This document shows positions 26,101 through 41,100 of a stretch of DNA of 64,000 nt, in pieces. The notes under the pieces are model-generated. The model was not told the origin of the DNA. It did not search any database and worked only from the letters and a program-made list of their open reading frames with translations. Within the stretch, counting starts at the first letter, position 1; the number at the start of each line of letters is the position of its first letter. The stretch comes from Congeria kusceri (taxonomy: Eukaryota > Mollusca > Bivalvia > Myida > Dreissenidae), in assembly GCA_027627225.1 (NCBI GenBank), contig CM051032.1, forward strand, positions 63,537,637 through 63,601,636, read 5' to 3'. Both the position numbers and the translations under genes were made by a program.

Positions 26101-29100
26101 CACAACCACATCGGCAACCACCACAACCACTCCAGCGACCACAACCGCAACTACAACCGTGGCCACAACCACGACCGGTCAACCATGTCAGTTCTCCATG
26201 AGTGGCTGCTCGGGACATTTCTACTGCAACGTCAACAAGAAGGTCTGTTTTGAGGGCTTTACTGGCGTTAATTGCTCCGACGTCATACCAAATGGACCCG
26301 CCGATTGCGACGTATTTGACTGTAAGTAGCAAGCGGTTTGTTACATATGTGTATAGGCATCTATTGTTTATAAACAAAACTTAACTTTAAGTCATCGCCA
26401 GTCAAAACTAACAAAATGGTTTGTAAAAACAAAGGCCCAAATCAAAGGGGAGGAATGACTTATAATTACGTGTAAAATTCAAATGGTACCAATATGCTCC
26501 TTTGAAACTTTTATCGGTGACATGTTGAATTGAGTAGCTTAAAACAATTTATTACACACTTCTGTATAGTTAACAAAGAAGCAAAACGTTTTTTAAATTT
26601 TCACATGTATATACAGTCATGAGTATTATTCACTATTTATTGTGATCATTGCAGCCAACGGTGTTATTCCGAGTGAATGGTCCGGCAACTACACTTGCGT
26701 TGACGATGGCATCATGCGACATTACCTCATGAACATCAGCCTTTCCCAAGACACAATCGACATCCTTGGCAACATGTCCATCGACAACGCGCACCTGTTG
26801 ACAGTCGGAACGTTCGCGACGTTTTTTAAGGTCATTGCTTTTCAGTCAAAATCTGTTGTCATCGAGGCGATATACGGCCGCAACTTTACCCTGGTTGAGC
26901 TCAACGGCAAATATATTAATCCACTGCTTATCGATGGCGTGATTATGTTTAAGACAGTCAGCGGGACCTATACGTGCCCAATGCAGATGCGGCGAGGGCC
27001 ACGTAAGTTACTTGTTACTATTTATAACGACCAGTTAGTTTTAAAATGATTGACGGACGTATAAACGTGTGTTGACAGATAGATGAGTTTTCAGTGCATG
27101 ACATCAACTTCTGACGATAAACTGACACGGTTATACCCAATGTCGTGTGTACACATGTAACTGTATTGTGTAAACGTATAATAATTATGTCAAAGATCGA
27201 ACTGGAGAGCAAGGTTACGAATAGTTATCAGACAGCTGTCGATGTAATTATCTTAACGATAATGAATCAAAACGCAGACAGCGTAGAAAGACTGTTGGCG
27301 CCACAAACAAATAAAAGCATGTGAATTATGAGTGCATTTTTGCTAAAAGAAACATTTGTTTGAATGAAGTTCAATTTCCCACCTTTAAACTTTATAATTT
27401 GGCTTTTTATTCAATAGTATACGACATCATAATGAAAACTAATTTGTAAGTACAAAAAAATATTTTGTTCGTGCTAATTATCTTATAGAAACGGAATTAT
27501 ATACTAGCCAGTTAACAAGTCAATCTGCAAGGGTCAGAATAACCGATGAAGCTTAGTAGTTAGGCGCACCCATTGTAAGTGCTTCTTAGCCAAAGATCTA
27601 TAAATAAACATGTTTATTTATAGATCTTTGTTCCTAGCCTTCTAAGTCAAAATAGATCATACGATGCAAGCTCTCTATTGTCCATAGTACAGTTTAAAAT
27701 TAATAAATTGCAGTAATTTGTTGTCCAAATATTCAGAATGAGAATTGGTAACAAGAAAAAACACTTTCGCAATGAGTAAAAGTAACCATTGTAGCGCATT
27801 AATTTGGTGGCCTTATTCCAGGACAATCCGGTAAATATTTCGGTTACATACAAGTAAATAGCAGAAGTAGGGGTGTCAATAGTTTCAAGTTATTTTTTTT
27901 ATAAAATGACCTTTTCACAAACTGTAATTGTAATAAATCACATAATATACACATTATAATACATATTACATACATTATCTTAAATAATTAAAAATTTAAG
28001 AAAGCGGGGGTGATATTTTGCCTGTTTTGAAGAAGGACCGTTTCTGGTTTTGATTTACTGACTAATAGCCTGCAAAGAAAAGTAGTAGTTTTCCGCGATA
28101 CCTGTTTTGGAAATTACCGTCTCAAAAGACAGTTGGTTTCTGCCAACAGTCTAAAAATCAAATGAGGAGTCCTGCGGGAAAACTGGGCTTAATACATGTA
28201 CGAAAAGTGTCGTCTGGATCAGCCTGTGCAGTCCGCACAGGCTAATCCAGGACGACACTTTCCGCCTACAGTGGATTTATGTTGAGAATAGACTTCTTTG
28301 AAACAGAGAATACCATAAAGTGGAAAGTGTCGACCCGGATCAGATCCGGGACAACACTTTACGCATGTGCATAAAGGTGGGTTTCCCACGACATGCTTCA
28401 TTTAATGCATATTCAAGAAAATGTACTACCACAGGTCTACACTGGTACATATGAAAAATCTTTAAAATCAACAAGAAACAACAATTAAAACCTGATGATT
28501 TGTTCATACATTCCTCTAAATCTATTGTAGGGAAGTATCTCATTTCACGCTAAATACAAACACTGAGTAATCATCAATGGCACATCTTTCATGTTGTGTT
28601 TCAGTTTACCAAACCTTCAACTGGTGTAGCAGCAGTGGCACATGCTGGAGAATGAGTCCAGATAGGAACAACTACCACTGCTGCTGTGATCCAGGTAACA
28701 ATGATTACAGGAGTATTTTCTCTCAGCTGATCAATAGCTGAACACACTGTTTCAATATCTTTAGCTCTGCAGCTGTGTCTTGATCTCATCTGATAAGGGT
28801 CGCCACACTGTGTCCACACTGTGACCACAGCAGGGTGCCAATACACATATTTTGGAGGGGGGGGGGTCAAATAATGAAGGATTAAACTAGGCCTTTAACA
28901 ACTGTTGCTTTTTCAAGAGCTTACATCATTTAATATTCATATCAATCAAATTGTGTTCAACTAAATAACAGCCAGTTGTAAAGGGGGGCTAATTAACCAG
29001 TATAACTTGTAGCAATATTGTACAATATACATGTGTATGTGTTATTAGATTTTATTTAAATTTTATATAAAATGGAGAACAACAGTCGGATGTCACTGAA

Positions 29101-32100
29101 ATGCTGAAATGCAGTTACGGTATACGGTATATGTACTTCTTGCATTCCAAGGACTTACTGGTGACCATTGTGAAACCAAAGTCACAAATACTACTATTAC
29201 TACAACTACCACCACAACGACGATGACAACAACAACAACAACGCCGAGCACAACGTCAACAACCACAACTCCGACCGTCAACACGACAACGCTGCCGACA
29301 ACGACGCTGACGTCATTTCCTTGCACGCCAGTCGCTAACTGCAGTCAGCATTACAGGTTAGAAACCAGTAAATTTTCATAGCGTTTCAGCATAAAATAGC
29401 AAACTCTCCAGCTATTTTGCTTAATTTTAGATATTTTCTATCTATTTAGTTTAAAGAAATAATAATAATTGTACTAATAACACTGATGATGATGATGATA
29501 ATAATAATAATAATAATAATTAATAATAATAATACTATCTGTTATTTCCAACAAAAACAAATGCATGTCTCTTAAAAAATGCAACTTGTAGAAAACGCGA
29601 GTTCAACATTAACACATTTTGTCTATAAATAAACAAGACATTTAGTGTCATACAACACAGAGCATTGAGACGCGCCGTTCGCATGAAATAACCATAAATA
29701 ACATATATCTAACCTTCCATTACAGCTGCGACCCCTACGGCCGGAAAATCTGTTCCCCAGGGTGGGGCGGCAATGACTGTGACAGGATTACCTCTGGGGG
29801 TGCAGCGGACTGCGATTCCTTTGATGGTACGATAATGCTTCTACTACCAGTACTGGTTTATATTACTACACAGTGCCTTACTGGTAGCTTGAGTTTTGCA
29901 TATTAGCATACATGTTGGCCTTTTTCAATGAAGAAAGTTTATGTATTGTTTACATTTGGAGAGTCAGGGATATTTGTTGTACTTTTCAACATTTGAGAGT
30001 AGAAAATTGTTTCTTCTGTAATATATAAAATTTAAGCATTCTGCATTTTTTAAGGGTGGAAAAATGACACATTTTAAAACCAAAAATAAAAATTAATAAA
30101 ATCTTATTTTAAACATAACACGTTCATAGCAGTTGTATGCATTTAAAAATAAAATAAAAAGGTAAAATTATTATAGCTTTATAGCTACGTTTTAAACATG
30201 CACTTCAATGCGTGTTTTAGCTCTAATTTTGATAGTCAGTTATATGTTAATGAATTATGCTTCTTTCAAAATAACAGATTTGTCACTCGTGCCAAGTGAA
30301 TGGGCAGGTTCCTACACGTGTCCAGACGACAACGCACATGTTACGTTCACGCTTAACGTAACACAGGCGTCATCCCTTGACACTTTAGCGTCAGTGCAAG
30401 TGGATAACGTCACCGTACCCCTGTCCGGCACGTATGCAGTAGCGTACGGTGTCCTGACATTGAAAAATGATCAAAAAATTATCCGGGAAGTGAATTCCGC
30501 GTTTTACACTGATCTGCACGTGCAGGCCGGGTTGAAGAGTCCTGGGTACATCAACGGATCCGTGCTTTTCATCGCAAACACAAGCTCGACCGTGAAGTGT
30601 CCGCTAGAACTTAGGCGGGTTAAAGGTATTCATATATTTATATTCATAGTTTTGTTCAGTAATATGAAATGGTTTTCAAATTTGTCAATCTGACTTAAGT
30701 CTGCGATCTTCCTAATGCACAGCATGTTTTGATGCCACCGCAAAGCGGGAGGTATTAAGCATCGCACTTGCATTTGTTCACTATAGAATATATACTTCCC
30801 ACATTTTGAGGACTCAACTCCTCTTTAACTGTTGGGCGGATTCGCTCAAACTTTCACAGCGAAAGAACCTTAACGTGTAGATGATAATAAAGGAAGAAAT
30901 TTTGGCTGCGACCAATTTTGCCAGAATTATGGCCCTTTGTCATTTTTTTCCACTATTGTATATATACTTCCCGAAATGTTTGTGGACTCAACTCCTCTTT
31001 AACTGCTGGGCGGATTTGCGCGTAAACTTTTACAGCTGAAGAACCTTCATGTGTGGGTGATCGTAAAGGAAGGAATTTTGGCTGCGACCAATTTTGTCCC
31101 TTTGTTATTTTTTCTACTATACAATATATATGAAAATAAATTTTTGGATGCAAAAATTAGTGTTGGCCACATGCCCTTTGTCATGTGTCGTGGGGGCATC
31201 CGTGTCTGTGATACATCTAGTAGGAGCTGATTTTAATTAGATTGAAAATTTAGGTTACAATATACTAATTCCAATCCTTATGTAATTTAATGTAAAGGCA
31301 ATAATTTTAACCAAAAATAAATGCAACATTTTGCACATACGGACCCTCATAACCATACCTTTTCTTAAAGAGCATTCTAAGCTGAATTGATTTAAGCAAT
31401 AAAAAGGGTATGTCATGTATTATGTAAGAAAGAACTCGACACTAAACAAAGTTGACTGTTTTATCACCATCTTTTTAGCCGCTACTTTCTAGGTGAATGT
31501 AACCCACCTCAGAGCAAGTGTCATACTGTAGTCTCCAATCTTAAAACATGTCAGTGATTTATTAGTGCATACCAATGCTTACCCTACCAACATCTCCAAA
31601 AAAGATTATCAAAGCAAGTGTTGAGCTAAAAACATGTCTTCGAGTTAAACTTGTTGATTTATTTAGAGAGTACAGCCCTACATCACTTGTTTGTTTACTG
31701 TATTGTGACCTTTAACCCGACAAGAATAATAGAATATGTTGGAGACACATACATTCAATTACAACTTTTACTACTACTTGTATAATTATTTCATTTATTT
31801 TTTTCGTTGATGTTATTACCGGTACTTTTATTTTCTAGTTCATTGCATGTAGTTATTATTGTTTGGTAAATTTGCCCAAATAATTTTTCCAGTCTTAATA
31901 CCGGTATGTACAATTTGTGATGCAATATATAGTTGCACCAGTATTACAGACACGTGTTTATTTGTGTCTTTTATAACAGCAACACAAAGCCTTTCATATA
32001 GACATTTGTAATGTCAACTAGTAAAACGGACGTGAAGTACAAAATATAATCAAATAATTGAGTATTATCATGAAGTTTATATGCATATATAGGATAACGT

Positions 32101-35100
32101 TTTAAGGTTGCTGCACACTGTTTTAAGATAGCTTTCAATATGCTTTAAATATTTTAAATGAGGCGCATCGTGGGAAATCGGGGCTAAATGCATGTGCGTA
32201 AAGTTTCATCCCGGATCAGCCTGTGCAGTCCGCACAGGTTAATCCGGGATGGCACTTTCCACCTACAGTGGATTCATGCGTAGAAGAGACTTCCTTGAAA
32301 CAGAAAATGCCATTAAAGCAAAAAGTGTCATCCCGGATTAGCCTGTACAGACTGCACAGGGTAATCCGGGATGACACTTTATGCACATGTATTAAGACCG
32401 GTTTTCCCATGACCTGGCTCAAATATTTCCTGATGCATTGGTATTTGTTGTGAACAAATTCTACTTCATAATGTGGATTTCAGTAACACAGTTTGGTAAG
32501 GCTCAGTTCTTTGTGAAATGGAGCTTTTATAGCGTTTTAGCCGACTTAAAAGAGTGCTTTGCTTGAGTTAAAGTTGCTTGCATATTTGCATGTTGTGTTC
32601 GGCTTGTGGAATCAATTATATCGGCAACATTGCTAAGAAAAAAGGTGGTAAGCCTTTATATTTAAGCTTTGCCGAGGAGCTAATGGTTGGTTTTCTGGTT
32701 GCCAGTTGCCAGACTTAAAGATTGAGCGAAAATCAGGAAGATGGTTGTCATACGGCCAAAAGATTTAGTTGTTAATGTACAGTAGCAAATTTCTGGCTGT
32801 TTTATGATGTTTGTCGCTCATTCGACTTATTTAAAGTTATATTTTTTTTAAGGAACACACTGTACTTATAATAAAAGTAAATACTATATTTCTGAGAAAT
32901 ATCATAATTATGTAGGTTTTACTTTAAACGAAAGTTTGTTGATGTGTGTTCAATTTTTTAACATCTACCAAGCACATTTTTGCCCACCTGTCACCTCTTT
33001 TTTCAATGGTGTACTTCCACGACCGAAATTATGTGCCGCTCATTGAAATGTTATATGTTGCCTCCTGCTTTTTATTAAAAGAATGTTATTAAAAACATAT
33101 AAATACAAATTGTGCAAATCAAAACTTAATGTATATACATTGTAGTTTACGACATTTGCAGTTATTAAAAACAACACTAAACAACTGTATTTCAAATGTA
33201 ATTAAACTGTGGAATACTGGTTATGTCATTTCCAAACTTTATAGTGTTCGTGATCGGTCGATTGTTTATCTATGTTCTCGGCTTTCAAAGTGCGCGCTGC
33301 GATGTGTGCGGTGAAGCTACTCTCCAGATTGCATGCTGTTGTTGTGCTCAGAAAGGAGTATTTGCTAGCCGTCGGAGATCTTTCTGGCATATTTCTATAT
33401 GTTAGTTCGTTGATGGGTTTATAGTTAAACATTCCAAACCACTCATGAATATCGACAAGCTTAAGTACACTATTTGATGTAATGCAAAGCAACTAAGGCG
33501 TACAAAATATATACACTATTTGATGTAATGCAAAGCAACGAAGGCGTACAAAATATATATGCTTGTTTCAGGTTACCAGACCTACCCTAAAAAAAGGCCC
33601 CGACTTTAGAACATTTTATTGGGTTTGTCAGATATTTTTTGGTTTTAATTACTTTTTTCAATAAATATTTTTATTTTTTTTATAAATAAGTGTTTTGTTT
33701 TGATAGCATCCACTTATGAACAATGTTTAAGGATATTTCTGATATGTTTTGAGTATTTATTCAGTTTTATAAACTTCAAGTTGACCATTTACAAAATAAA
33801 AAAAAATCCCGACCTACCTACCCTAATTTTTTTGGGCATGTAACCTGAAACAAACTTCTTTTTTTTTACGCCTAAATACTGCAGTTTGGGAGAGGAGAGC
33901 TCCAATGTAATCACTGTTTGGATTATTGCAACTTCAAATCAATCGGTTGTGCATCTAAAGTTTTTATTTAGTTCAAGCTTAAAAAAATATAATTAAATTG
34001 TCAATGTTGATGTTGATTAAAATGATATTTTATTTGTAATTGGACAGTTTTTTTAGAAGATATAATGAATTATCCCCTTTGATCTAAAAACATACGTAAA
34101 CCCATCAACGAATGCTTGTTTGCAGGTTCTGTCTTTGAAGGCGGTACAGTATCTCATCGCGAGTATCTTTGCCAGCGATGTGTTATCAATGCCTTATAGT
34201 AGCACATGCATGTATGTTCTGTTTGCGAATAGTTAATGTAGACTGGTGCAGTGGGCATGGAACGTGTTACCGCAACTCCAAGACGAAAGATGACGTCACA
34301 TGCTGCTGTGAATCAGGTAATACGTCATCAACAAATACTGTGCCTTCTTTTTTCTACTGAACTTGACATGACATACAGTAGAATATAACTTAATAAATAC
34401 TTTATAAATATGCATGATAAATCTATTTTGTTTTTCATGTGAATGTGATACTGGATGCTGCTTGCTGTTCAATATCTTGTCACTTTCTGTTCCTCACAAG
34501 ACATCTTGGTCCATCCAGATTTAAAACAAATAAGCGGGCTTTTATCATGAGGTCGATTTCACCTACATTATGATAAGCATTAGCTACATTTTCTGAAAAA
34601 TAAACGCACTTAAATATATCATTCATGTCACACTCAGTATTAGGACATATTGAACTTGTTTGTTATGTTATTTTCATTTAAACTGCAGTATTTTCACATT
34701 TCATTGATAAAAAGGTCACACTGGGGCATTATGTGAAATCAGCCTAACCCCAACATCGACCACCACAACTACCACAGCGACCACGACTATGACGTCACTG
34801 CCGTGCTCCCCTGCAGACAACTGCACGCACCACTTCACATGCGGCCCGCACGGGAGGAAGGTGTGCCACCCTGGGTGGGTGGGGCCTGACTGCACTGTCA
34901 TGGTCCCGGGGGGTGAGGGGGACTGCGACATGTTCACAGGTGCATATATTGTACATAAATACCATGTATATGCCTTACCTTAAATTACCTGAATTACCTG
35001 AAGCCAAATGCTCTTCGTAAATATAACTTATAATGTCAAATGTTGTACATACACATCTTTTGCTTTGATAGATGTGTTTCTACTCTGACGTAAGAATAAT

Positions 35101-38100
35101 CCATCTACATATAAAATTCATCGGTTGGGTTGCAAATAAACGCTCTAGTTAAAAACATAAATAAGGCTTCTTTGTTATGAAATGTCGACAACTTCTGAAG
35201 AAAATAGCATTACTTGTTAGGCGTTAGGCAAACATTGTGATCATTTTATAAGACTAGTCCTGATAAATTGTGATAATTTTATCAACCATTTGTTTTTATG
35301 TTTTAGACATAGACATCGTACCGAGTGAATGGTCCGGCAATTACACTTGCCCTGATGACAATAATGAAGTCATCTACGCCATGAACATAACAAGGTCATC
35401 CACCATTGACACCATGGCAACTGTCAAAGTTCAAAACTACTTGTTCAAAATGGCAGGCACGTTTGCGTTAGCATTCCAGTTTTTGACCCTGGACAATGAC
35501 ATCAGCATTTTCCGCGAAGGAATGGCGGTAAACTATACGGACGTGGAATTGAATGGAAGGCTTATGTCGTCGAATTTTATTTCTGGCTTTGTCATCTTCA
35601 AGAAGGGAAACACGACTTTAAACTGCCCAACTGAGCTTAGAAGAACAGCAGGTTACATGCCAGTTTTTTTATGCCTACCTGTTTTAATTTCAGCCCCAAC
35701 TTAAAATCATAAAACAATAATTGAGGTGTGTCGTGGCAAAACGGGGCTTAATGCATGTGCATAAAGTGTCGTCCCAGATCAGCCTGCACAGGCTAATCCG
35801 GGACGGCACTTTCTGCCTACAGTGGATTTATGTTTAGAAGAGACTTCCTTGAAACAGAAAATACAATAAAAATGGAAAGTGCCATCCCGTATTAGCCTGT
35901 GAAGACTGCACAGGCTAATCCGGGACGACACTTAACGCACATGCATTAAGCCCGGTTTTTCCATGACACGCCTCAATTATAGAATATTTGTTCAAGGCAC
36001 TGACTTAGAAAATCATTACATGTACTGAGGTGCGCTTAAAGAATAAAGAAGAGCCATGAAACATTCTTGGTAAAAAGCATGATACATGTTCGCCATAAAG
36101 GGGTTTCCATAGTGTTAATTATATTTAGAAAACAAAAAGAAATTCAAACATTGAACACAAATTAACATGTGATAAATGCTGTTTCATTGATCTACTCACA
36201 TATATTAATGGTAGCTATAGATATGTATATGTAATGTGTATGTCGCCCTTGTAGTGCATGTGGACTGGTGTAGCGGCCACGGGAGTTGTTTCCGGTACGG
36301 CACAGCGGTGAACAGCGTCCGGTGTTGCTGTGATGTCGGTGAGTTTTTGTCATAGCGTTAACAACATTTTATTATGTCATTTACATTCATTTGTGATGGT
36401 AAACTGATTAAATGCCACTTATAAGATATTTCAAGGCAAAGAAACTGTTTAATGTAAACTTTCAGCTTTTTTTCTCCTGTTACAGTGTTTGCATCGAAGC
36501 TGATTTAACTTTTAAGATGATACGAGTTGTAGTTGTACCATTATGTTTGATACATGGAGTTGTTCTGTTTTCCTTAAATAATAGACGCATCTACACAGAC
36601 AATTTAAATATTTACTTACTCCATTTGTTAAATACATGTATATACTTTTATTTCCAATGTAAACGCTGAAATAATGATCAAATGTTACATCGTAATAATT
36701 ATTGGAACAAACCAATCGATATAACTAAAATTTCAAGATTTCAATAAAATGCTTATAATGTAATGCCATCAACTATTTATAAGAACATGCTTTATTGTAT
36801 ATTACCGGTATTAATCAGGTTATAATATATCTCAGCATTCAATTAAAATGCAAGGTTGAATTACGTTTAATAATGTGTACAATGCCGTTGCATGTCTATT
36901 AATCACAGGTTTTGCGGGCACCCGATGTGAAATCCCACCCCCAACAACAACAACAGCTTCCACCACAACAACGACGGTACAGACCACAATAACAGCCACC
37001 GAGCCAACAACCACCACCACGACCACTACAACCATGGCAACTACGACGATGACGTCAGTGCCATGCACACCTACAAATGACTGTCACCAGCACTTCCTGT
37101 GCGGCCCATATGGCCAGAAGATCTGCCTGCCGGGTTGGACCGGCAGTAACTGTTCAATGATGATAAAAAATTGGAACGCAGATTGTGACCAAATAAATAG
37201 TATGTTTCAATAGTTTTGTTTCGTTTAAATATTTTGTTTCATTTAGATTAACGTTTTTCATTTTCTGTGAATCAAATATTGAGATTTTTGATAAATATTT
37301 TATTTTAATTAAAAAACGGATATTTGAAATCCTTTAATTCAGTTAATAATGAGATTGCTGTTCCAAATCATTTAGAGCGCTTATAAATTCATATTTTTTC
37401 TTATTTGATTCTACTATTATAGGAAGTGTTATGTTTTTTAAGAGATACATTAAACTACCACTTAATGATTCATTTTCAACATGCATCTCAATTACACAAT
37501 ACATGTACAATGTATGCAATAATACCGGGGATCATGCTTCAACGAATACCGTATTGTTTTTATAAATTGTGTCTAGACAAAAATCATATTATTGTTCAGT
37601 TTTATTTTTGAGAGGATGTTTTGTATAAGAAAGGAAAAAAAACAAAAAAAACAACAACCAGAAACAGTTAAAGTAGAATGCCATTTTTGGCATTTACAAT
37701 ATTTATATTATGCTGCAGATCCGGAATTGGTCATCAGCAGCTGGACAGGTCAGTTCACTTGCCCAGATGACAATGTTACGATGCCATTTAAAATGGCCAT
37801 CACCAATGCAGACGACCAAAATGTGCAAGTTGTGGTCAGCGTGAATAACGCCAGCATCACACTTACCGGAACCCTGGCTCCCGGCTTTTATTTCCTATCA
37901 CTGCAGAACAGCGTGCCATTCGAACATCATGCTGCGGGACGAAATTACTCAATGGTACACTATCAGGGGAAACTGTCGGCTGATGGAAAAGTTCTGGACG
38001 GTTTTCTGGTGTTCCGCACTAACAGTGGTGACAGCACGCGATGCAATTCTGTGATAAAGAGAGAACAAGGTAAGCTTGACAAGACTTCATTTTACAAACA

Positions 38101-41100
38101 TTTGGCATTTTTAAGCCCCTTATCGAAGATGGCGGGATAAATTAGTTTGTTAAAGTGGATTGGTCGGTCCGTCAGTCAGTCCTTCGGTCAGTCGGCCTGT
38201 CTGTCTTTTGGTTGGTCTGTCAGTCGGCAAACAACTATAGTTTCCGCTCTGTAAGTCTAACAGTTTTCATCCTATCTTCATGAACTTGTATGCGCGCATA
38301 ATATTTAAGCCAAGTTTGATAATCAACCAAATCGCCACAGTAGCTGCGGAGTTATGGTCCTTCAAGTATCTTAAATTGGCCCTTTAGCTGTTTCTGCTCT
38401 CTAAGTCTACCAGTTTTTATCTGATCTTCACCAAACTTCATGAAAATGTTTGAAGGAACAATATCTTGGTCATATTTAATAATCAACCGAATCACCCCAG
38501 GAACTGCAGAGTAATGGCCCTTGAATTACCTCAAAGTAGCCTGTTGGGCTTTTTTCCGCTGTCTAATTCTCTATGTCCAACAGTTTTCATCCGATCGTCA
38601 CCAACTTCATGAAAATGTTTGAGGGCATACTATCTCCATCAAGTTCAATAATCAACCATAAAGCCCCAGGGACGGTGGAGTTATGGCCCTTTTTAAAATT
38701 AAAATTGGTCTTTTTAGCTCTTTCCGCTCTCTATTGTTTTGGATCTACACTAAATTGGGTAGAGTGCTTACCACCTAAAGAGGGCATGCCTGTTTTACAA
38801 GCAACTCTCGTTAATTATTGTTTCAGTTGAATGTGTCAACTAAATCAGTGGTGTTCGACTTAAGTACTGTACCGATTTGTATGATTAATAGTTATATTTT
38901 GTTTCTGTTTTTAGTTCGTAATTTATCAATATTCTAGATGTAATATTATATTATGTAATAATAATAATATAATTTAATATTAGAATATTATCAGGTAAAA
39001 AAAAACAAAAAACAACAAACAAAACACCCAACAACAAATGTAAGCAAACAAATCCTAACGATCAAACATCACTGTAAAATATCATAGTGAATAAAAAACA
39101 ACGATATGTTGATGGAAAATTCTTGATACAGGTATGCATATGTTCAGAATACACAGCTAATTCCATTCCTTGCATTTACATTTTCAGTGGATGTTGACTG
39201 GTGCAACGGTCACGGTACTTGCTTCAGGAACAGTAACAGAACCTATGACGTCACATGTTGCTGTGAAACACGTAGGCTCTCACTTTAACTATATATAGTT
39301 CTAAGTTTAAGTGTTTTGTTTACTTTAAAGATTAGTACAATAATACTTACGGTTCGCTATTTTGCTGATTATATATAGGAAAAAATTATGGTTTATAGTG
39401 TATATGGCTATGGCTATATAGGGCTAACCTCCTCATAGAGGGTGTATAACACTGTACTGGTAATTAACAACTCAGTACAAAAGACTTTTAAAAAAGCTAT
39501 ATTCTACTGTTTGAAGTCACTTGTTTATTGTGGTTTAAATAATGTGTGTTTGTCTTGCTCCGTTAATTAATACTTAGCAGATTATTATAAAATTTGTTTG
39601 TACTGTATACTATTATCAGATCTGAACGCGCAAAGATGGTTCAATACAAAGATGCAAATTCTAATGTACATGTTGATCTTTTCATTTCAGAATACAAGGG
39701 GAACAACTGTGAAAATGGTCTGACCACAACTGCAACAACATCCACCACCACCACAACAACAACTACAACAACAACCAGCCCTCCCACCACTACGACGACC
39801 CTGCCGCCATGCACACCGACCAACAACTGCACGCACCATTTCACGTGCACAAGCAGGGGAGACAAGCAGTGCATGCCGGGATGGACTGGTCGAGACTGTG
39901 ACATCATGATTAAGAGTGGGGATGCAGACTGTGACGTATTTGACGGTAAGAATGCACACACTTCAAAGATCATTATGAAAGTACAAATTGAATTTGAGGC
40001 GTGTCATGGGAAACCAGGGCTTAATGCATCTGTGTGAAGTGTCGTCCTGGATCTGCGCAGGCTGCACAGGCTAATCCGGGACAACACTTAACGCACATGC
40101 ATTAAGCCCGATTTTTCCCCCAGGAACAGCCTTATTTGTTTGGATACAATCTTTAACCACATGTGTATATAAACGTTAGTAACACTCATCAATAATTTTT
40201 ATATTCAATCTCTTACATAAAATATCAATAGTAGATATAAATAACAACAAAACATTTACAGTTACATGTAGTAAATAACTTAAATTAAGTACCACCTTAT
40301 CGTAGATTTTATGTTTGCATCCTGTCATACGAAGGATCAAGGTGTAGATCTATCACTATTACAGTTAGTAATTATCACCAAAGAAACCACAGAAAATGTT
40401 CAAAGGCTTTGTCTGAAAAGGTAATTAATGAGGTTCATTCTTATCACAGGAAAAGAAATAGTTCCTAGCGAATGGACAGGCAATTACACATGTGCAGACG
40501 ACAACACTGAGATCTGGTTCCTGATGAACATTACACGGTCTACAAACATCGAGACTCTGGCGCAGGTCCGAGCTGGTTCCCATGAGTTCCAGATGACTGG
40601 TTCCTACGCCTCCGTGTTTGAAGTCATCATGCTGATGAATGCGGGAACCATTGTACGAGAAACCAAGAATGTCAATTTCACCGATGTTGAGCTGGATGGT
40701 CGGGTTATGTTGCAGGTGTACATTGAGGGATATCTCGTGTTCAAGAAGGGAAATGTCACCGAAAAGTGTCCCGTCCAGTTAAGAAGGACCGCAGGTAACC
40801 AGGGGCCCATATTTATAAAGATTCTATAGTCACTCTTAACTTAAGTTGAAAATAAGTTGAAAATAAGTCAAAATGCGAGTTTGTGTGTGAAACACTATGC
40901 TATGCATGACAAATACTTAATATTAGTGCACTTGGAATAATAGTGCACCTTCTTTGTCAAAATATTCAAACAATGCATTTCAATGTCAGGAAATCAAATA
41001 ATAAAATTTACGAATTTTCTTAATTTTGTTTATCAGTTTTGACAACAGTACTTAATGGAAAATATAGAATCGTCATAATGGCATAATGTATATGTATAAA

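Larger units (their letters stand above)
30626..34232 (+). other. Intron 20 (3.6 kb)
   Basis: Contains a tandem duplication at 30780-31135, a palindromic repeat (32159-32421) and a short duplication at 33465-33560. A hypothetical ORF near 33223-33492 shows no domain. A further stretch at 33560-33860 has inverted partners around AGGTTACCAGACCTACCCTA / CCTACCTACCCTAATTTTTT with GCATGTAACCTGAAACA, possibly another small element. Confidence 0.45.

Noticed and set aside
33223..33492. ORFs with a hydrophobic or Cys-rich look in intron 20
   Set aside because: Short, no domain, and the units on each side join in frame without them.
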